DNA of 64,000 nt from Sinobaca qinghaiensis (GCF_003610495.1 NZ_RAPK01000006.1:119241-183240), one strand, 5' to 3'; positions 17,275-26,787 are shown, numbered from the stretch's first letter. The notes: generated from the letters alone by a model not told the origin. A program made the numbers and translations.

Positions 17275-18012
17275 ATGATATTTGCAGCTATTGAAGGCAG
17301 CCGCGGCATTATTTCCGGAGGAACAGGGAGCATTACCTCCCTTCCGGTGCCTACAGGAAGCGCCAACTTTTTTGACCTGCTCGTCATTATTATGACGCCG
17401 ATTCTACTTTTTACTTTTGCTCTTGCCCTGCGCCGCATGCTTAAAGACAAGCTGAACCGGAATTATGCTGTATTTCTCGGCATGATTGCCATGGAGTGGC
17501 TGCTTGCCTCTATTATACTAAACATTATTTACGGCAGCCTGCTGTACCGGAATGCCGGCTTATATTTATTCGAACTGTTTGGAGGGGGCTTTTTAACCAG
17601 TCTGTTGAACCTTATTGCGTACGGCGCTCTTTATCAGATTCTGCTGAGCTCCATTATTATGGCGAATCGCAAGATCGAAGAGCATTCCAGTGCGAAGACG
17701 CTGCACTTAATGGATATGCTCGTTCTCTCATCGAGAGACCGCACAGATTTATCACGGGCGGTGCGCGATGATATATCCCACCAGCTGTCTTCCAACAGCA
17801 AGCTTAAAAAGGAACACCAGTATTACTTAAAGCGGTCGATGGCGATTTATAATGAAGACCTGTCCACTTCTATGAGTACACGGTCCGGTCGAATTGAGAT
17901 GGAACGATACACAATGCAGAACGAAGAAATCTCCCACCCAATGAGCTACGTCTCCGCGATCTATAATATTATGCGCCAGCAGTTCAGGCCGAGCCGCCCG
18001 AACCGTCGCTGA
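17275..18012 (+). CDS. Multi-spanning membrane protein, unknown
   Basis: 245 residues. Hydrophobic segments at about 30-50, 63-85 and 95-130 are followed by a hydrophilic basic C-terminal half (about 145-245), probably cytoplasmic. That half is rich in Ser, Arg and Met and ends RPSRPNRR. ATG 17275 follows GGGGGAAC. No known domain was recognised. It has its own terminator and is not obviously linked to its neighbours. Confidence 0.6.
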   Translation: MIFAAIEGSRGIISGGTGSITSLPVPTGSANFFDLLVIIMTPILLFTFALALRRMLKDKLNRNYAVFLGMIAMEWLLASIILNIIYGSLLYRNAGLYLFELFGGGFLTSLLNLIAYGALYQILLSSIIMANRKIEEHSSAKTLHLMDMLVLSSRDRTDLSRAVRDDISHQLSSNSKLKKEHQYYLKRSMAIYNEDLSTSMSTRSGRIEMERYTMQNEEISHPMSYVSAIYNIMRQQFRPSRPNRR

Positions 18013-18016
18013 CACT

Positions 18017-18057
18017 AAAGAGCTTTTTCTTATTAAAAGGAGAAAGCTCTTTTTTTG
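18017..18057 (+). terminator. Rho-independent terminator
   Basis: AAAGAGCTTTTTCT pairs with AGAAAGCTCTTT and continues into T7. Confidence 0.8.
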
Positions 18058-18072
18058 GCATATATGGAGGCG

Positions 18073-18122
18073 TTTACAAAAAGGGAGAGGTAGGATATGA
18101 TGATAAAAAGTCGACGGTCGAC
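18073..18122 (+). promoter_or_regulatory. Promoter and palindromic operator of the tartrate/D-malate dehydrogenase gene
   Basis: TTTACA (18073-18078), 17 bases and TATGAT (18096-18101) form a good SigA promoter. GTCGACGGTCGAC (18110-18122), two copies of GTCGAC, sits at the expected start of transcription. FadR-type GntR proteins bind GT-N-AC dyads, and such a regulator gene follows convergently at 19250-19927, so it is the likely ligand. That link is inference. Confidence 0.6.
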
Positions 18123-18140
18123 GGAAATGAGGGCAAATAG

Positions 18141-19196
18141 ATGAGAACATTGAAAATAGCAAGTATTCCCGGTGATGGTATTGGAAAAGAAGTTGTGCCG
18201 GCTGCAGAAGAAGTCGTACAGGCAGCGGTCAAAGCCTTTGGGGGAGTTGAGATTGAATTCACGCAGTTTCCATGGAGCTGCGAATATTACTTAGAGCATG
18301 GCAAAATGATGCCCGATGACGGCCTGGAAACGCTAAAAGAATTTGATGCGGTATTCCTGGGGGCTGTCGGCAATCCGGAGCTCGTAGCCGATCATATTTC
18401 CCTGTGGGGGCTGCTGATTAATATCCGCCGTAATTTTGAACAGGTGCTTAACATGAGGCCGGCGAAAACGTTTAAAGGCCTGAAATCAAAGCTTGCTGAC
18501 CCAAAAGACTTCGATATTATGGTCGTTCGTGAGAACAGTGAAGGGGAATACAGCGAAATTGGGGGGCGTATTTATCAGGGAGAAGACCAGATCGCTATTC
18601 AGAGCGCCGTATTTTCAAGAAAAGCGACCGAACGGGCGGTTCGTCATGCGTTTAAACTGGCGGCAGAGCGCGGGAAAAAGGTAACAAGCGCAACAAAATC
18701 CAATGGAATTATTCATTCGATGCCGTTTTGGGATGAAATTTTCGAAGAAACAGCGCTGGAATACCCCGATTTTAAGACAGAGTCCCAGCATATTGATGCC
18801 CTGGCCGCGTTCTTTGTTACCGCACCGGAGCGGTTTGATGTCATTGTAGCGAGCAATTTGTTCGGCGACATTTTAACGGATATCGGAGCCGCCATTATGG
18901 GAAGTGTCGGTATTGCGCCGGCTGCCAATATTAATATGAACGGCAAGTATCCTTCAATGTTTGAACCGGTTCACGGTTCTGCCCCTGACATTGTCGGCAA
19001 AGAGCTTGCAAATCCGATCGGACAGATCTGGACGGCCAAAATGATGCTTGATCACCTTGGTGAAGAAAAAATAGCCGATCGTTTACTCGAAGTAATTGAA
19101 GGCGTTATTGCAGATGGTATTATGACCCGTGACATTGGAGGTACCTCGACTACTACAGAAGTGAAAGATGAAATAATCCGCCGCCTGCAGGCATAG
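18141..19196 (+). CDS. Tartrate dehydrogenase / D-malate dehydrogenase (decarboxylating)
   Basis: 351-residue member of the isocitrate/isopropylmalate dehydrogenase family. The TTUC/DmlA subfamily is indicated by the N-terminal block WSCEYYLEHGKMMP. Catalytic elements are the substrate motif VVRENSEGEYSEIGG, the Lys in TSATKSN, and the metal-binding aspartates in VIVASNLFGDILTDIG. GNPIGQIW-like and PVHGSAPDI motifs complete the fold. It oxidises D-malate or tartrate with NAD+, decarboxylating to pyruvate or related products. Which substrate is preferred cannot be read from sequence. The terminator at 19201 is shared with the convergent regulator. Confidence 0.85.
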   Translation: MRTLKIASIPGDGIGKEVVPAAEEVVQAAVKAFGGVEIEFTQFPWSCEYYLEHGKMMPDDGLETLKEFDAVFLGAVGNPELVADHISLWGLLINIRRNFEQVLNMRPAKTFKGLKSKLADPKDFDIMVVRENSEGEYSEIGGRIYQGEDQIAIQSAVFSRKATERAVRHAFKLAAERGKKVTSATKSNGIIHSMPFWDEIFEETALEYPDFKTESQHIDALAAFFVTAPERFDVIVASNLFGDILTDIGAAIMGSVGIAPAANINMNGKYPSMFEPVHGSAPDIVGKELANPIGQIWTAKMMLDHLGEEKIADRLLEVIEGVIADGIMTRDIGGTSTTTEVKDEIIRRLQA

Positions 19197-19200
19197 CATA

Positions 19201-19237
19201 AGTAAAGAGCCCGGCTCGAAAGCCGGGTTCTTTACTT
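19201..19237. terminator. Bidirectional terminator between convergent genes
   Basis: AGTAAAGA-GCCCGGCT pairs with AGCCGGGT-TCTTTACT around a CGAA loop. The tails fit both strands weakly. It serves the dehydrogenase gene and the GntR gene. Confidence 0.75.
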
Positions 19238-19249
19238 ATTTCCTGTTTA

Positions 19250-19927
19250 TTAAATAATTAGTGCTTTTGTCTGCAGCTGTTCTTTCAGATAGCTGAGATC
19301 GTGTTCGAGATGATCGATCATGGCTTTGGAGGCAGCTTCCTGATTTCCAGCCTTAATTTCCCGGTAAATGGCGGAATGTTCGGCTTCTATCGTCAGGGCT
19401 CTTTCTGTACCGGTGAAATTGTAGGTGCGGAACAAGTACATTAAAGAACGAAGTTCATCAATCTGTCTTTTGAGACGGTTGTTTCTGCTAAAGAGAATGA
19501 TATGATTATGAAAGGATTCATTCAGCTTAATAATTTCCTGTGCGGGCGCTTCCCGATGGATAGCCTGCCTGGTCTCTTCAAGCACCAAACCTATTTGGGC
19601 GGTTTCATCTGTTTCTGCCGCGGTTATCATTAAGCGCACGGCAAACGATTCAAGTGCCTGTCTGCACTGGTAAATCTCTTCTACATCCTGAAACGTAGGC
19701 TGATAGACCATCACTTTCGCTTTTTCATCGGAAACGAGAAGTCCTTCCCGTTCTAGTACCCGAATAGCTTCTCGTATCGGACTTCGGCTCACCCCGAAGT
19801 CTTTGGCGAGCTGTGTTTCATTAATGCGCTCGCCGGGCGTAAGCGTGCCTTCTACGATCATCGCTTTAAGCGAATGATAAAACTGCTCGTAATAAGGAAT
19901 GGGTTTTTGAATAATCGGTTGTTTCAC
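19250..19927 (-). CDS. GntR-family (FCD/FadR-type) transcriptional regulator
   Basis: 225-residue regulator. The winged helix-turn-helix (about 15-75) contains TQLAKDFGVSRSPIREAIRVLEREGLL. The FCD effector domain (about 85-215) has EIYQCRQALE and the metal-binding histidine in NESFHNHI. The start chosen is GTG 19925-19927, with AAAGGAG ten bases upstream. The frame extends upstream to 20053, but that part codes for an unlikely hydrophobic lead. It probably controls the neighbouring dicarboxylate dehydrogenase. A parS-like sequence spans its start codon. Confidence 0.82.
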   Translation of the reverse strand: MKQPIIQKPIPYYEQFYHSLKAMIVEGTLTPGERINETQLAKDFGVSRSPIREAIRVLEREGLLVSDEKAKVMVYQPTFQDVEEIYQCRQALESFAVRLMITAAETDETAQIGLVLEETRQAIHREAPAQEIIKLNESFHNHIILFSRNNRLKRQIDELRSLMYLFRTYNFTGTERALTIEAEHSAIYREIKAGNQEAASKAMIDHLEHDLSYLKEQLQTKALII

Positions 19928-19935
19928 GTGAAACC
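19920..19935. promoter_or_regulatory. parS centromere site (ParB/Spo0J binding), 15/16 match
   Basis: TGTTTCACGTGAAACC differs only at the last base from the bacterial parS consensus TGTTTCACGTGAAACA. The core GTTTCACGTGAAAC is a perfect 14-base palindrome. It overlaps the GTG start codon of the GntR gene. In Bacilli parS sites cluster around the chromosomal origin, so the window is probably origin-proximal. Confidence 0.75.
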
Positions 19936-20103
19936 AGCTCCTTTCATTCCGATATGTATCCAACGTTCTTTTTTTTAAGTATAGCATGTTTAAAACAGGC
20001 AGGAATAAACAGGCTGTATTAAGGGTAATTATAATAAGTACCCATTTTACCACTACACAATACTAACGATTATGTCATTGTACATATCCAAGGAGGAACC
20101 CCA

Positions 20104-21333
20104 GTGATCATTGCGATCATCATCTTATTATTTGTATCTTTTTTCTTTTCCGGAAGTGAAACAGCACTGACGGCCACAAACAAAATGAAGCTTCAGACAA
20201 AAGCGGAAAATGGAGATAAAAAAGCAGGAAAGCTGCTTGATCTGCTGTCGCGCCCAAGTGAATTTATTACAACGATTTTAATTGGAAACAACATAGCGAA
20301 TATTCTGCTGCCGACGCTGGTGACGGCGCTTGCGATTCAATACGGTGTAAGTATAGGTATTGCTTCGGCCATATTAACCGTAATTATTATTATCTTTTCC
20401 GAGGTAATTCCGAAGTCAATAGCGGCAACATTTGCGGATCGGATTTCGCCGGTCGTTTATCCAATTATCCGCTTTTTTGTTATTATCTTTAAGCCGGTTT
20501 CGCTCGTTCTAAACAAATTAACAGGCGCTATAACGAAAGTGTTGTCAAAAGGGCAGGCACAGGAAGCATCTGTCTCGAAGGAAGAATTCCGGACAATGGT
20601 CGATATTGCAGGATCTGAAGGGACATTCAATGAAGCGGAATCCCACCGTATAAAGGGTATGCTCGATTTTCACAACCTAAATGTAAAAGACGTTCTGAAA
20701 ACGCCGCGCGTAGAAGTAGAGGCCCTGCCTCTTAGTGCTTCTTTTGAAGAAGTACGCGACGTCGTGATTGCAAAGCCGTATACGAGATATCCGGTGTACG
20801 ATAATGATATTGATGATATTGTTTCTGTCTTTCATTCAAAATATTTAATATCCTGGGCAATGGAAGCAGAAAGGCCTCTTGAGGCTTTCAGCTCCGCGGA
20901 TCCTTTAATTGTATACGAATTTCATAAAATTGAAGGAGTCTTCCGCCGCATGACGAAAGAAAAAAAGCATATGGCGATTGTGCTGGATGAATATGGCGGT
21001 ACCGAAGGAATTCTGACGCATGAGGATATCATTGAAGCAATGATCGGTCTTGAAATTGAAGATGAAATGGACGTAGAAGAGGATGCGAGTATTGAAAAAG
21101 TGTCCAATACAGAAGTAGTCTGCGACGGAAAAGTTACGCTGCGCCGTCTGAATTCGGTGTTTAATACCAGGATTCCCGAAGAAGAGGATGTGCTCGCAGG
21201 CTATCTGCTCAAGGAGCATAACGGTTTTCCGGAACAGGGAGAAAAACTGAAGCTTGAAGAGCTGACCTTTGAAATACTGGAAACAAAAGGAAGAACCATC
21301 AGCAGAGTCCGCATAGAAAAAGAAGAAACATAA
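20104..21333 (+). CDS. CNNM/CBS-domain CorC-HlyC family membrane protein (paralog 1)
   Basis: 409 residues. The N-terminal CNNM (DUF21) membrane domain has three to four helices (1-150) and begins with FFSGSETALTATNKMKL. Two CBS domains follow (about 190-310), with TRYPVYDNDID and LDEYGGTEGILTHEDIIEA. The C-terminal CorC_HlyC domain covers about 330-405. Relatives such as B. subtilis MpfA (YhdP) export magnesium, so divalent cation export is likely. GTG 20104 follows AAGGAGG with good spacing. A second paralog lies at 44942-46273. Confidence 0.87.
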   Translation: MIIAIIILLFVSFFFSGSETALTATNKMKLQTKAENGDKKAGKLLDLLSRPSEFITTILIGNNIANILLPTLVTALAIQYGVSIGIASAILTVIIIIFSEVIPKSIAATFADRISPVVYPIIRFFVIIFKPVSLVLNKLTGAITKVLSKGQAQEASVSKEEFRTMVDIAGSEGTFNEAESHRIKGMLDFHNLNVKDVLKTPRVEVEALPLSASFEEVRDVVIAKPYTRYPVYDNDIDDIVSVFHSKYLISWAMEAERPLEAFSSADPLIVYEFHKIEGVFRRMTKEKKHMAIVLDEYGGTEGILTHEDIIEAMIGLEIEDEMDVEEDASIEKVSNTEVVCDGKVTLRRLNSVFNTRIPEEEDVLAGYLLKEHNGFPEQGEKLKLEELTFEILETKGRTISRVRIEKEET

Positions 21334-21364
21334 AAAAGAGCTGCCCAGCCGGGCGCTTTTTTTT
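21332..21364 (+). terminator. Rho-independent terminator
   Basis: GCCCAGCCGGGC is flanked by AAAAAAG and CGCTTTTTTTT, directly after the CNNM gene. Confidence 0.8.
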
Positions 21365-21453
21365 GTGAGAAAATGTCCAGAAAACTTCTGCAGAAGATTT
21401 ACAGCACAGGAGGATAATTGGTAGGGTAGAAAAGTATGAAAAAGGGGGAAATT

Positions 21454-21924
21454 ATGAAATTAGTCTTATGGATTACAGGTGCCGCTCTGGCTGTTATTGG
21501 CGTTTCAGCCTATTTTTATTTTACGGCCCAGCAGGAACAGCAGGCGCAGACAGAACAGGAAGTAGAAAAAATTCAGGAAACGGTTGGAGAAAGCAACCAG
21601 GATATCGGAGAAGTGGTAAGCGAGTCCCATCAGTTTTATAACGGCACTACCGGCTACGGAGGGCTGCAGAATCTGGAAATGGAAAAACAGGTAGAGCAGG
21701 CAGAACAAAATATCGAGCAGGTAAACGAACTGGAGCCGGACAGCTCAAGTCTTGAGGAAGACCTTGAAGAAATAAAAACCTTGTCGGAGAATGTAGCTTC
21801 CAATAGAGAGATGGAAGAAGTTCGGATGCTCCACCGTCATTTTCATGATCTGGACATTGCATTAAATGATTATGACGGCAACACAAAAATATGGGGCGTT
21901 ACCGAAACGCTGGATGCCGGGTAA
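21454..21924 (+). CDS. Membrane-anchored acidic coiled-coil protein, unknown
   Basis: 156 residues. A single hydrophobic N-terminal segment (about 3-22) is followed by a Glu/Gln-rich, probably coiled-coil extracytoplasmic region. The His-containing end has MLHRHFHDLDIALNDYDG. ATG 21454 is preferred to ATG 21436, since AAAGGGGG lies just before it. There is no lipobox and no family was recognised. It is monocistronic, with its own terminator at 21966-21995. Confidence 0.6.
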   Translation: MKLVLWITGAALAVIGVSAYFYFTAQQEQQAQTEQEVEKIQETVGESNQDIGEVVSESHQFYNGTTGYGGLQNLEMEKQVEQAEQNIEQVNELEPDSSSLEEDLEEIKTLSENVASNREMEEVRMLHRHFHDLDIALNDYDGNTKIWGVTETLDAG

Positions 21925-21965
21925 AAGAACCCGAAGGAAAAAAACGACAAACTATGAGAAAATAC

Positions 21966-21995
21966 AGAAGGCGCCGTTTGGGCGGCTTCTTTTTC
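21966..21995 (+). terminator. Rho-independent terminator
   Basis: AGAAGGCGCC and GGCGGCTTCT form a hairpin with T5. Confidence 0.75.
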
Positions 21996-22027
21996 GTCTA
22001 TACTATGAAAGAAAGGACGTGTTTTGA

Positions 22028-24076
22028 ATGAATAGACTGCAGTATGAAAAATCACCTTACTTACTTCAACATAAAGATAACCCTGTCGATTGGTTTCCGT
22101 GGGGAGAGGAAGCATTTGAGAAAGCCAGAAAGGAAAATAAGCCGGTGCTTGTATCGATCGGCTATTCGAGCTGCCATTGGTGCCACGTGATGGAAGAGGA
22201 GAGCTTTGCCGATGAAAAGACAGCCGCTTTGTTAAATGAGCGGATGGTAGCTGTAAAAGTGGATCGTGAGGAACGGCCCGATATTGATGCGTTGTACATG
22301 AAAGCCTGTCAGGCCATGACGGGCCGCGGCGGCTGGCCGCTTAACGTATTTCTCACGCCGGAGCAGAAGCCGTTTTACGCCGGTACGTATTTTCCGAAGC
22401 AGGGTATGCAGGGACTTCCCGGGATGACGGACGTTGTAACGCAGCTTTCGGATAAATACAACGAAGATCCGGATAAAATCGCTGAGGTGGGCAGCAAGAT
22501 GGAAATGGTGCTGCAGCCGGGCGATGCTTCGAGCCAGATGGATATTGGACACGAGACGCTTGCTCAGGGGTATCAGCAGCTGTTTCACAGCTTTGACAAG
22601 CTGCACGGCGGGTTCGGCTCCGCGCCGAAGTTCCCGACGCCCCATACGATTTTATTCCTGCTTCGTTATTATCAGAATACAAATGAAGAAGAAGCGCTTC
22701 ACATGGCCGTGCAGACGCTTGATCATATGGCGTCCGGGGGTATTTATGATCACATCGGCTTCGGTTTTTCCCGGTACTCCGTAGATGATAAGTGGCTTGT
22801 GCCCCATTTTGAGAAAATGGTCTATGACAATGCACTGCTGCTGATGGCCTACACGGAAGCCTATCAGATTACGAAAGAAAGGCGCTTCCGGGAAACGGCA
22901 CTGAGCATACAAACCTATCTGCTTCGTGATATGCAGGATGGGCAGGGCGGTTTTTATTCCGGAGAAGATGCGGATTCGGAAGGTGTGGAAGGGAAATTCT
23001 ACGTATGGACGCCTGAAGAAGTAAAGCAGGTGCTTGGAGAAGAGACTGGAGAACAGTACTGCGCGGTTTATGACATTACCGGGCAGGGCAATTTCGAAGG
23101 AAAAAGCATTCCAAATACGATAGATTCGTCGATATCAGAAGCGGCGCTTTCTTTTCGCATGGAAGACGAGGCATTCCGTGAAAAGCTGGAAGATGCCCGA
23201 AAGAAACTGTTTGAAGCCAGAAAAAAACGAACCGCCCCATTTAAAGATGATAAAATCCTCACCTCCTGGAATGGCCTTGTCATTGCTGCGCTTGCTAAAG
23301 CGGGCCGGGTGTTTAAAGAAGCAGGAGGCTTAATTGCTGCCAAACAGGCCTATTCTTTTATTGAAAAAGAATTGTACGCCGGCGAACGCCTGATGGTCCG
23401 GTGGCGTGAAGGCGAAGTGAAGCATAAAGGTTTTCTGGAGGATTATGCCAACATGCTGTGGGCCTCCATCGAAATGTATGAAAGCACGTTTGAACTGCAT
23501 TATCTGGAGCAGGCCAAAGCTCTCGGACACGAAATGATCCGCTTGTTCTGGGATGAGGCGGAAGGTGGCTTTTTCTTCTACGGAAGCGACGCGGAATCCC
23601 TTCTGGTCCGTCCGAAAGAAACAAGCGACGGCGCGATGCCGTCGGGAAACAGTGTGGCTGCTTATCAGCTTCTCCGCCTGGGCCGGTTAACAGGAGATCC
23701 TGTATTTGAAAATACGGCAAAAGCCTGCGTTCAGGCGTTTTCCGGAAACCTCGCGCGGCATCCGCAGAGCCACATGTATTTTCTGCAGGTTCTTGGAGCG
23801 CTAGTGGTATCTTCCAAAGAAGTAGTGGTTCTGTCGAGCATGGAAGATGAAGAAACCAAATACATTGTAGATGCCCTGCAGGAAGATTTCCATCCCAACG
23901 TTACGTTTCTTGTAGCAGAGGAAGCAGAACAGTTTAAGCCGGCAGTTCGTTTCGTAAAAGGCTATAAAAAGCTGGAAAACAGCACGACAATTTATGTGTG
24001 TGAAAATTATTCCTGCCACACGCCGGTCACTTCGGCTGCCGAGGCGCTGAATTTGATAAACGAAACCATGGAATAA
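22028..24076 (+). CDS. yyaL: YyaL-type thioredoxin-domain / six-hairpin glycosidase-like protein
   Basis: 682-residue cytosolic protein (DUF255, SPATA20/YyaL family). The thioredoxin-like N-terminal domain (about 1-165) has CHWC near residues 49-52 in [14 protein letters not shown]. The rest is an alpha/alpha-barrel fold with [11 protein letters not shown] and [12 protein letters not shown]. The exact biochemical activity of the family is unsettled. Length is as in Bacillus homologs. It is followed by an MFS gene after 24 bases, so the two are likely co-transcribed. Confidence 0.88.
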   Translation: MNRLQYEKSPYLLQHKDNPVDWFPWGEEAFEKARKENKPVLVSIGYSSCHWCHVMEEESFADEKTAALLNERMVAVKVDREERPDIDALYMKACQAMTGRGGWPLNVFLTPEQKPFYAGTYFPKQGMQGLPGMTDVVTQLSDKYNEDPDKIAEVGSKMEMVLQPGDASSQMDIGHETLAQGYQQLFHSFDKLHGGFGSAPKFPTPHTILFLLRYYQNTNEEEALHMAVQTLDHMASGGIYDHIGFGFSRYSVDDKWLVPHFEKMVYDNALLLMAYTEAYQITKERRFRETALSIQTYLLRDMQDGQGGFYSGEDADSEGVEGKFYVWTPEEVKQVLGEETGEQYCAVYDITGQGNFEGKSIPNTIDSSISEAALSFRMEDEAFREKLEDARKKLFEARKKRTAPFKDDKILTSWNGLVIAALAKAGRVFKEAGGLIAAKQAYSFIEKELYAGERLMVRWREGEVKHKGFLEDYANMLWASIEMYESTFELHYLEQAKALGHEMIRLFWDEAEGGFFFYGSDAESLLVRPKETSDGAMPSGNSVAAYQLLRLGRLTGDPVFENTAKACVQAFSGNLARHPQSHMYFLQVLGALVVSSKEVVVLSSMEDEETKYIVDALQEDFHPNVTFLVAEEAEQFKPAVRFVKGYKKLENSTTIYVCENYSCHTPVTSAAEALNLINETME

Positions 24077-24100
24077 GTTCCGGTTGAAAGAAGGTACTGT

Positions 24101-25309
24101 ATGAAAACGACCATTACGCTGCGCCACCACGTATTATTTTTAGCCAGTATTTTTTGTTTCTGGTTTGCTACGTATATTTATATTCCTACATTCAGCTTAT
24201 ATCTGGAGTACCAGGCGTTTCCCCTGGATACCATTGGCATTATCCTGGGAAGCTACGGGGTGACGCAGGTGCTGCTGCGGTTTCCGCTCGGCGTGTTATC
24301 CGACCGGCTTCAGTACCTGCGTAAAGCGTTGTATATAGCAGGCTTTGTATTTGCAATTGTAAGCGGGCTGATGCTGATTTATTTTGATTCCTTTTTCCCG
24401 ATATTAATGGCCCGTCTGTTTGCCGGCGTGACTGCGGCAATGTGGGTGATGGCAACGATTATGTATGCCCAGTATTTTCGTCCAGATCAATCGTCAAGGG
24501 CGATGGGAACCGTGCAGTTTTTAACGGTAACGCCTCAATTTATCAGCATGGCTAGTGCCGGTTTTCTCGTGTCCCAGTTCGGCTGGTCGCTGCCATTCTG
24601 GATTGCGGTCGTGTTTTCTGTTCTCGGACTGGTACTTGCTCTGGCAGTTAAAGTGGTGCCGGTGGAAGCCGGAAGCGCTCCAAAAATGAATCTTTCGGAA
24701 TATGTAACAGGCACGCTTAAAGTGAAATACCTGCTTCCGGTCACCACGGTTTCGATGCTGTGCCACGCAATAATGTTTATTACGATCTTTGGCTTCACGC
24801 CGTTGTACGCCAGTTCCCTGGGCGTCACGGAAAGGGAATTAATCTGGCTGATGACCGGCTTTTTTGTGCCGCATGCGGCAGCTTCGCTCGGTGTAGCCTT
24901 TGCTTCTATTTCACCGGAGCGGGAGCGGTTTTATTTTATCGGAGGGCTGGTACTGACTGTCGTTATGCTTGCCGCCGTGCCGCTGACTAATTCACTGCTC
25001 ACCTTAAGCCTCGTACATGGAGTGATCGGATTGGCGCTTGGTGTTGTGCTGCCCCTGCTGCTTGCAAACATTGCCCGTCTGCCGGGAAATCAGCTGAAAA
25101 ATTCCGTCATGGGCTTTTATCAGTCGTTTTATGCGCTTGGCATCTTCCTCGGTCCTCTTATTGGAGGAGCAGTAGCAGAAAATATCGGCCTGAACGCTGT
25201 GTTCGTGATGGGAAGTATTTTTGCCGCAGCAGCGCTTGGAGTTGTCTGGTTGTATTTTAAGGATAGAAAACCTGCTGTAAATAATATAAAAAAACCGGCC
25301 TCCTTTTGA
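24101..25309 (+). CDS. Major facilitator superfamily transporter
   Basis: 402-residue permease with 12 hydrophobic segments. The loop 2-3 signature GVLSDRLQYLRKALY near residue 65 and the second-half motif near 335 (GFYQSFYALGIFLGPLIGGAVAE) place it among drug/sugar-type MFS exporters. The substrate is unknown. It directly follows yyaL with GAAAGAAGG before the ATG. The terminator at 25290-25326 is also placed for the convergent lysE gene. Confidence 0.82.
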   Translation: MKTTITLRHHVLFLASIFCFWFATYIYIPTFSLYLEYQAFPLDTIGIILGSYGVTQVLLRFPLGVLSDRLQYLRKALYIAGFVFAIVSGLMLIYFDSFFPILMARLFAGVTAAMWVMATIMYAQYFRPDQSSRAMGTVQFLTVTPQFISMASAGFLVSQFGWSLPFWIAVVFSVLGLVLALAVKVVPVEAGSAPKMNLSEYVTGTLKVKYLLPVTTVSMLCHAIMFITIFGFTPLYASSLGVTERELIWLMTGFFVPHAAASLGVAFASISPERERFYFIGGLVLTVVMLAAVPLTNSLLTLSLVHGVIGLALGVVLPLLLANIARLPGNQLKNSVMGFYQSFYALGIFLGPLIGGAVAENIGLNAVFVMGSIFAAAALGVVWLYFKDRKPAVNNIKKPASF

Positions 25310-25326
25310 AGGGGAGCCGGTTTTTT
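25290..25326. terminator. Terminator between convergent MFS and LysE genes
   Basis: AAAAACCGGC and GCCGGTTTTTT arms surround TCC...GGGGA. A and T tracts on both sides permit use by either strand. Confidence 0.8.
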
Positions 25327-25350
25327 CATAGGCTTGACGAAACGGCGCTG

Positions 25351-25983
25351 CTAAAAAATAAGCTTGGCGCCGAATGCCATTAAAGCGAGACCTGTTGATT
25401 TCTGAAAAATCTGCTGGAAGCGTGGGCTGTTCAGCCAGCGCTGCACGTGATTGAGCACGAATACAAGCACGAGAAACCAGGTGACGGCGATAACGGTTAA
25501 GATCCCGCCGAGCACCATCAGCTGCTGGTTTACATTGCCGCTCATATCAACAAAAGGCGGCATAAAGGTGATATACACCACAACTGTTTTAGGGTTGAGG
25601 ATGTTGCTCAGTACTCCCTGGAGATAGGACTCCCTGCAGCGTCCGTTTCTGCCTGCAGCGGCTGTCTCATCGGCGCTTTTCTGTACTTCTTTTAAAGAAA
25701 ATGAGCTTTTTGTCATAAAGGAGCGGATCCCTAAATAAAACAAGTAGGCGGCGCCCAGGTATTTAATCGTTTCAAATAACACGGGAGACTGGGAAATGAC
25801 GACGGAAAGGCCCAAAACCGCTATAACGGTCCAGAACGTTAGTCCGGTTGCCATGCCAAGTATCGTAAACCGCCCGGCTTTTGCGCCGTGCGAGAGCGTA
25901 TTTTTCATAATAAGTACGGTGTCTGCTCCGGGAAGCATTGACATCATGGCGGCCATTAAAATATAAGCCGGTAAGTTTTCCAT
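25351..25983 (-). CDS. LysE/RhtB-family amino acid exporter
   Basis: 210-residue membrane protein with six hydrophobic segments. The family N-terminal block is MMSMLPGADTVLIMKNTLSHGAKAG, split here by position 40. NILNPKTVVVYITFMPPFVD is the conserved central block. The ATG at 25983 is chosen, with AGGAG nine bases before; the ATG at 25992 is too close to that site. It is divergently transcribed from a GntR regulator, which probably controls it. The exported amino acid is unknown. Confidence 0.82.
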   Translation of the reverse strand: MENLPAYILMAAMMSMLPGADTVLIMKNTLSHGAKAGRFTILGMATGLTFWTVIAVLGLSVVISQSPVLFETIKYLGAAYLFYLGIRSFMTKSSFSLKEVQKSADETAAAGRNGRCRESYLQGVLSNILNPKTVVVYITFMPPFVDMSGNVNQQLMVLGGILTVIAVTWFLVLVFVLNHVQRWLNSPRFQQIFQKSTGLALMAFGAKLIF

Positions 25984-26106
25984 AGCGGACATCTCCTAAC
26001 AATATACATATGCAATATATTACATATTATAATATACCATATATAGGAAGGAAAAGCACGTTGTGGCGTTGGTATTTTTTTTGCTTTATACTTTAACTAA
26101 ACGAGT
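25984..26106. promoter_or_regulatory. Divergent AT-rich control region between lysE-like and gntR-like genes
   Basis: The stretch 26003-26046 is made of overlapping short palindromes: ATATGCAATATATTACATAT, TATTATAATA and TACCATATA. It fits a GntR-type operator over divergent promoters. No single consensus could be fixed by eye. Confidence 0.35.
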
Positions 26107-26130
26107 ATGAAGCGAAAGGTGATATGCACT

Positions 26131-26787
26131 GTGCCGATTCCATCCGATCTACCTATACCGGAACGAAAATCCGCAAAAGACCGGGCGTATCTGCAAATTC
26201 AAAAATGGATTATTGACGGAACGCTCCAGCCTGAAGAAAAAATTAACGACTCTGAACTGGCGGAGGCTCTTGGAGTGAGCAGGACACCTATAAGAGAGGC
26301 GCTGCAGCTGCTGAACGAAGATGGGTTCGTAGCAATGAAGCCGGGAGTTGTTACGCAGGTAACACAGGTGAAGCCCGAAGATGCTGTATTAATATTTCCA
26401 CCACTCGCTGCCCTGCAGGCACTGGCAGCGGAAATAGCAGCAAAGAATATGGAAGAGCCAATGATAGAAGAGCTGCGAAACGTAAATGAGCAGTTCACAG
26501 AAGCAATTCAGGACGGCGACTACAGGGCTGCGCTGAAATGGGACGAGAAATTTCATGATATTATCGTAGACAGCATTCGTAATCCGTATATTTCAAAAAC
26601 AACCCTTTCCCTGCAATCGCACGTCAGGCGGCTGTTCTATCATGATTCAATTATCCTGACAGAGGAATCAATTGAAGAACATGATCAGATTATTTACGCG
26701 ATGGAAAAACGGGATCCGGAAACGGCGGCTGAAGTGACCCGCACTAACTTTTTCCGTCCGATTGACCATGATTACCCGCTTCGCTGA
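26131..26787 (+). CDS. GntR-family (FCD) transcriptional regulator
   Basis: 218 residues from GTG 26131, which has AGGTGAT at proper distance. The ATG at 26107 in the same frame lacks a ribosome site. The winged helix has DSELAEALGVSRTPIREALQLLNEDGFV. The FCD domain covers about 80-205, with the metal-site histidine in WDEKFHDII. It is divergent from the LysE-type exporter and is the likely regulator of amino acid efflux. It overlaps the convergent deacetylase gene by 16 bases at the 3' end. Confidence 0.8.
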   Translation: MPIPSDLPIPERKSAKDRAYLQIQKWIIDGTLQPEEKINDSELAEALGVSRTPIREALQLLNEDGFVAMKPGVVTQVTQVKPEDAVLIFPPLAALQALAAEIAAKNMEEPMIEELRNVNEQFTEAIQDGDYRAALKWDEKFHDIIVDSIRNPYISKTTLSLQSHVRRLFYHDSIILTEESIEEHDQIIYAMEKRDPETAAEVTRTNFFRPIDHDYPLR

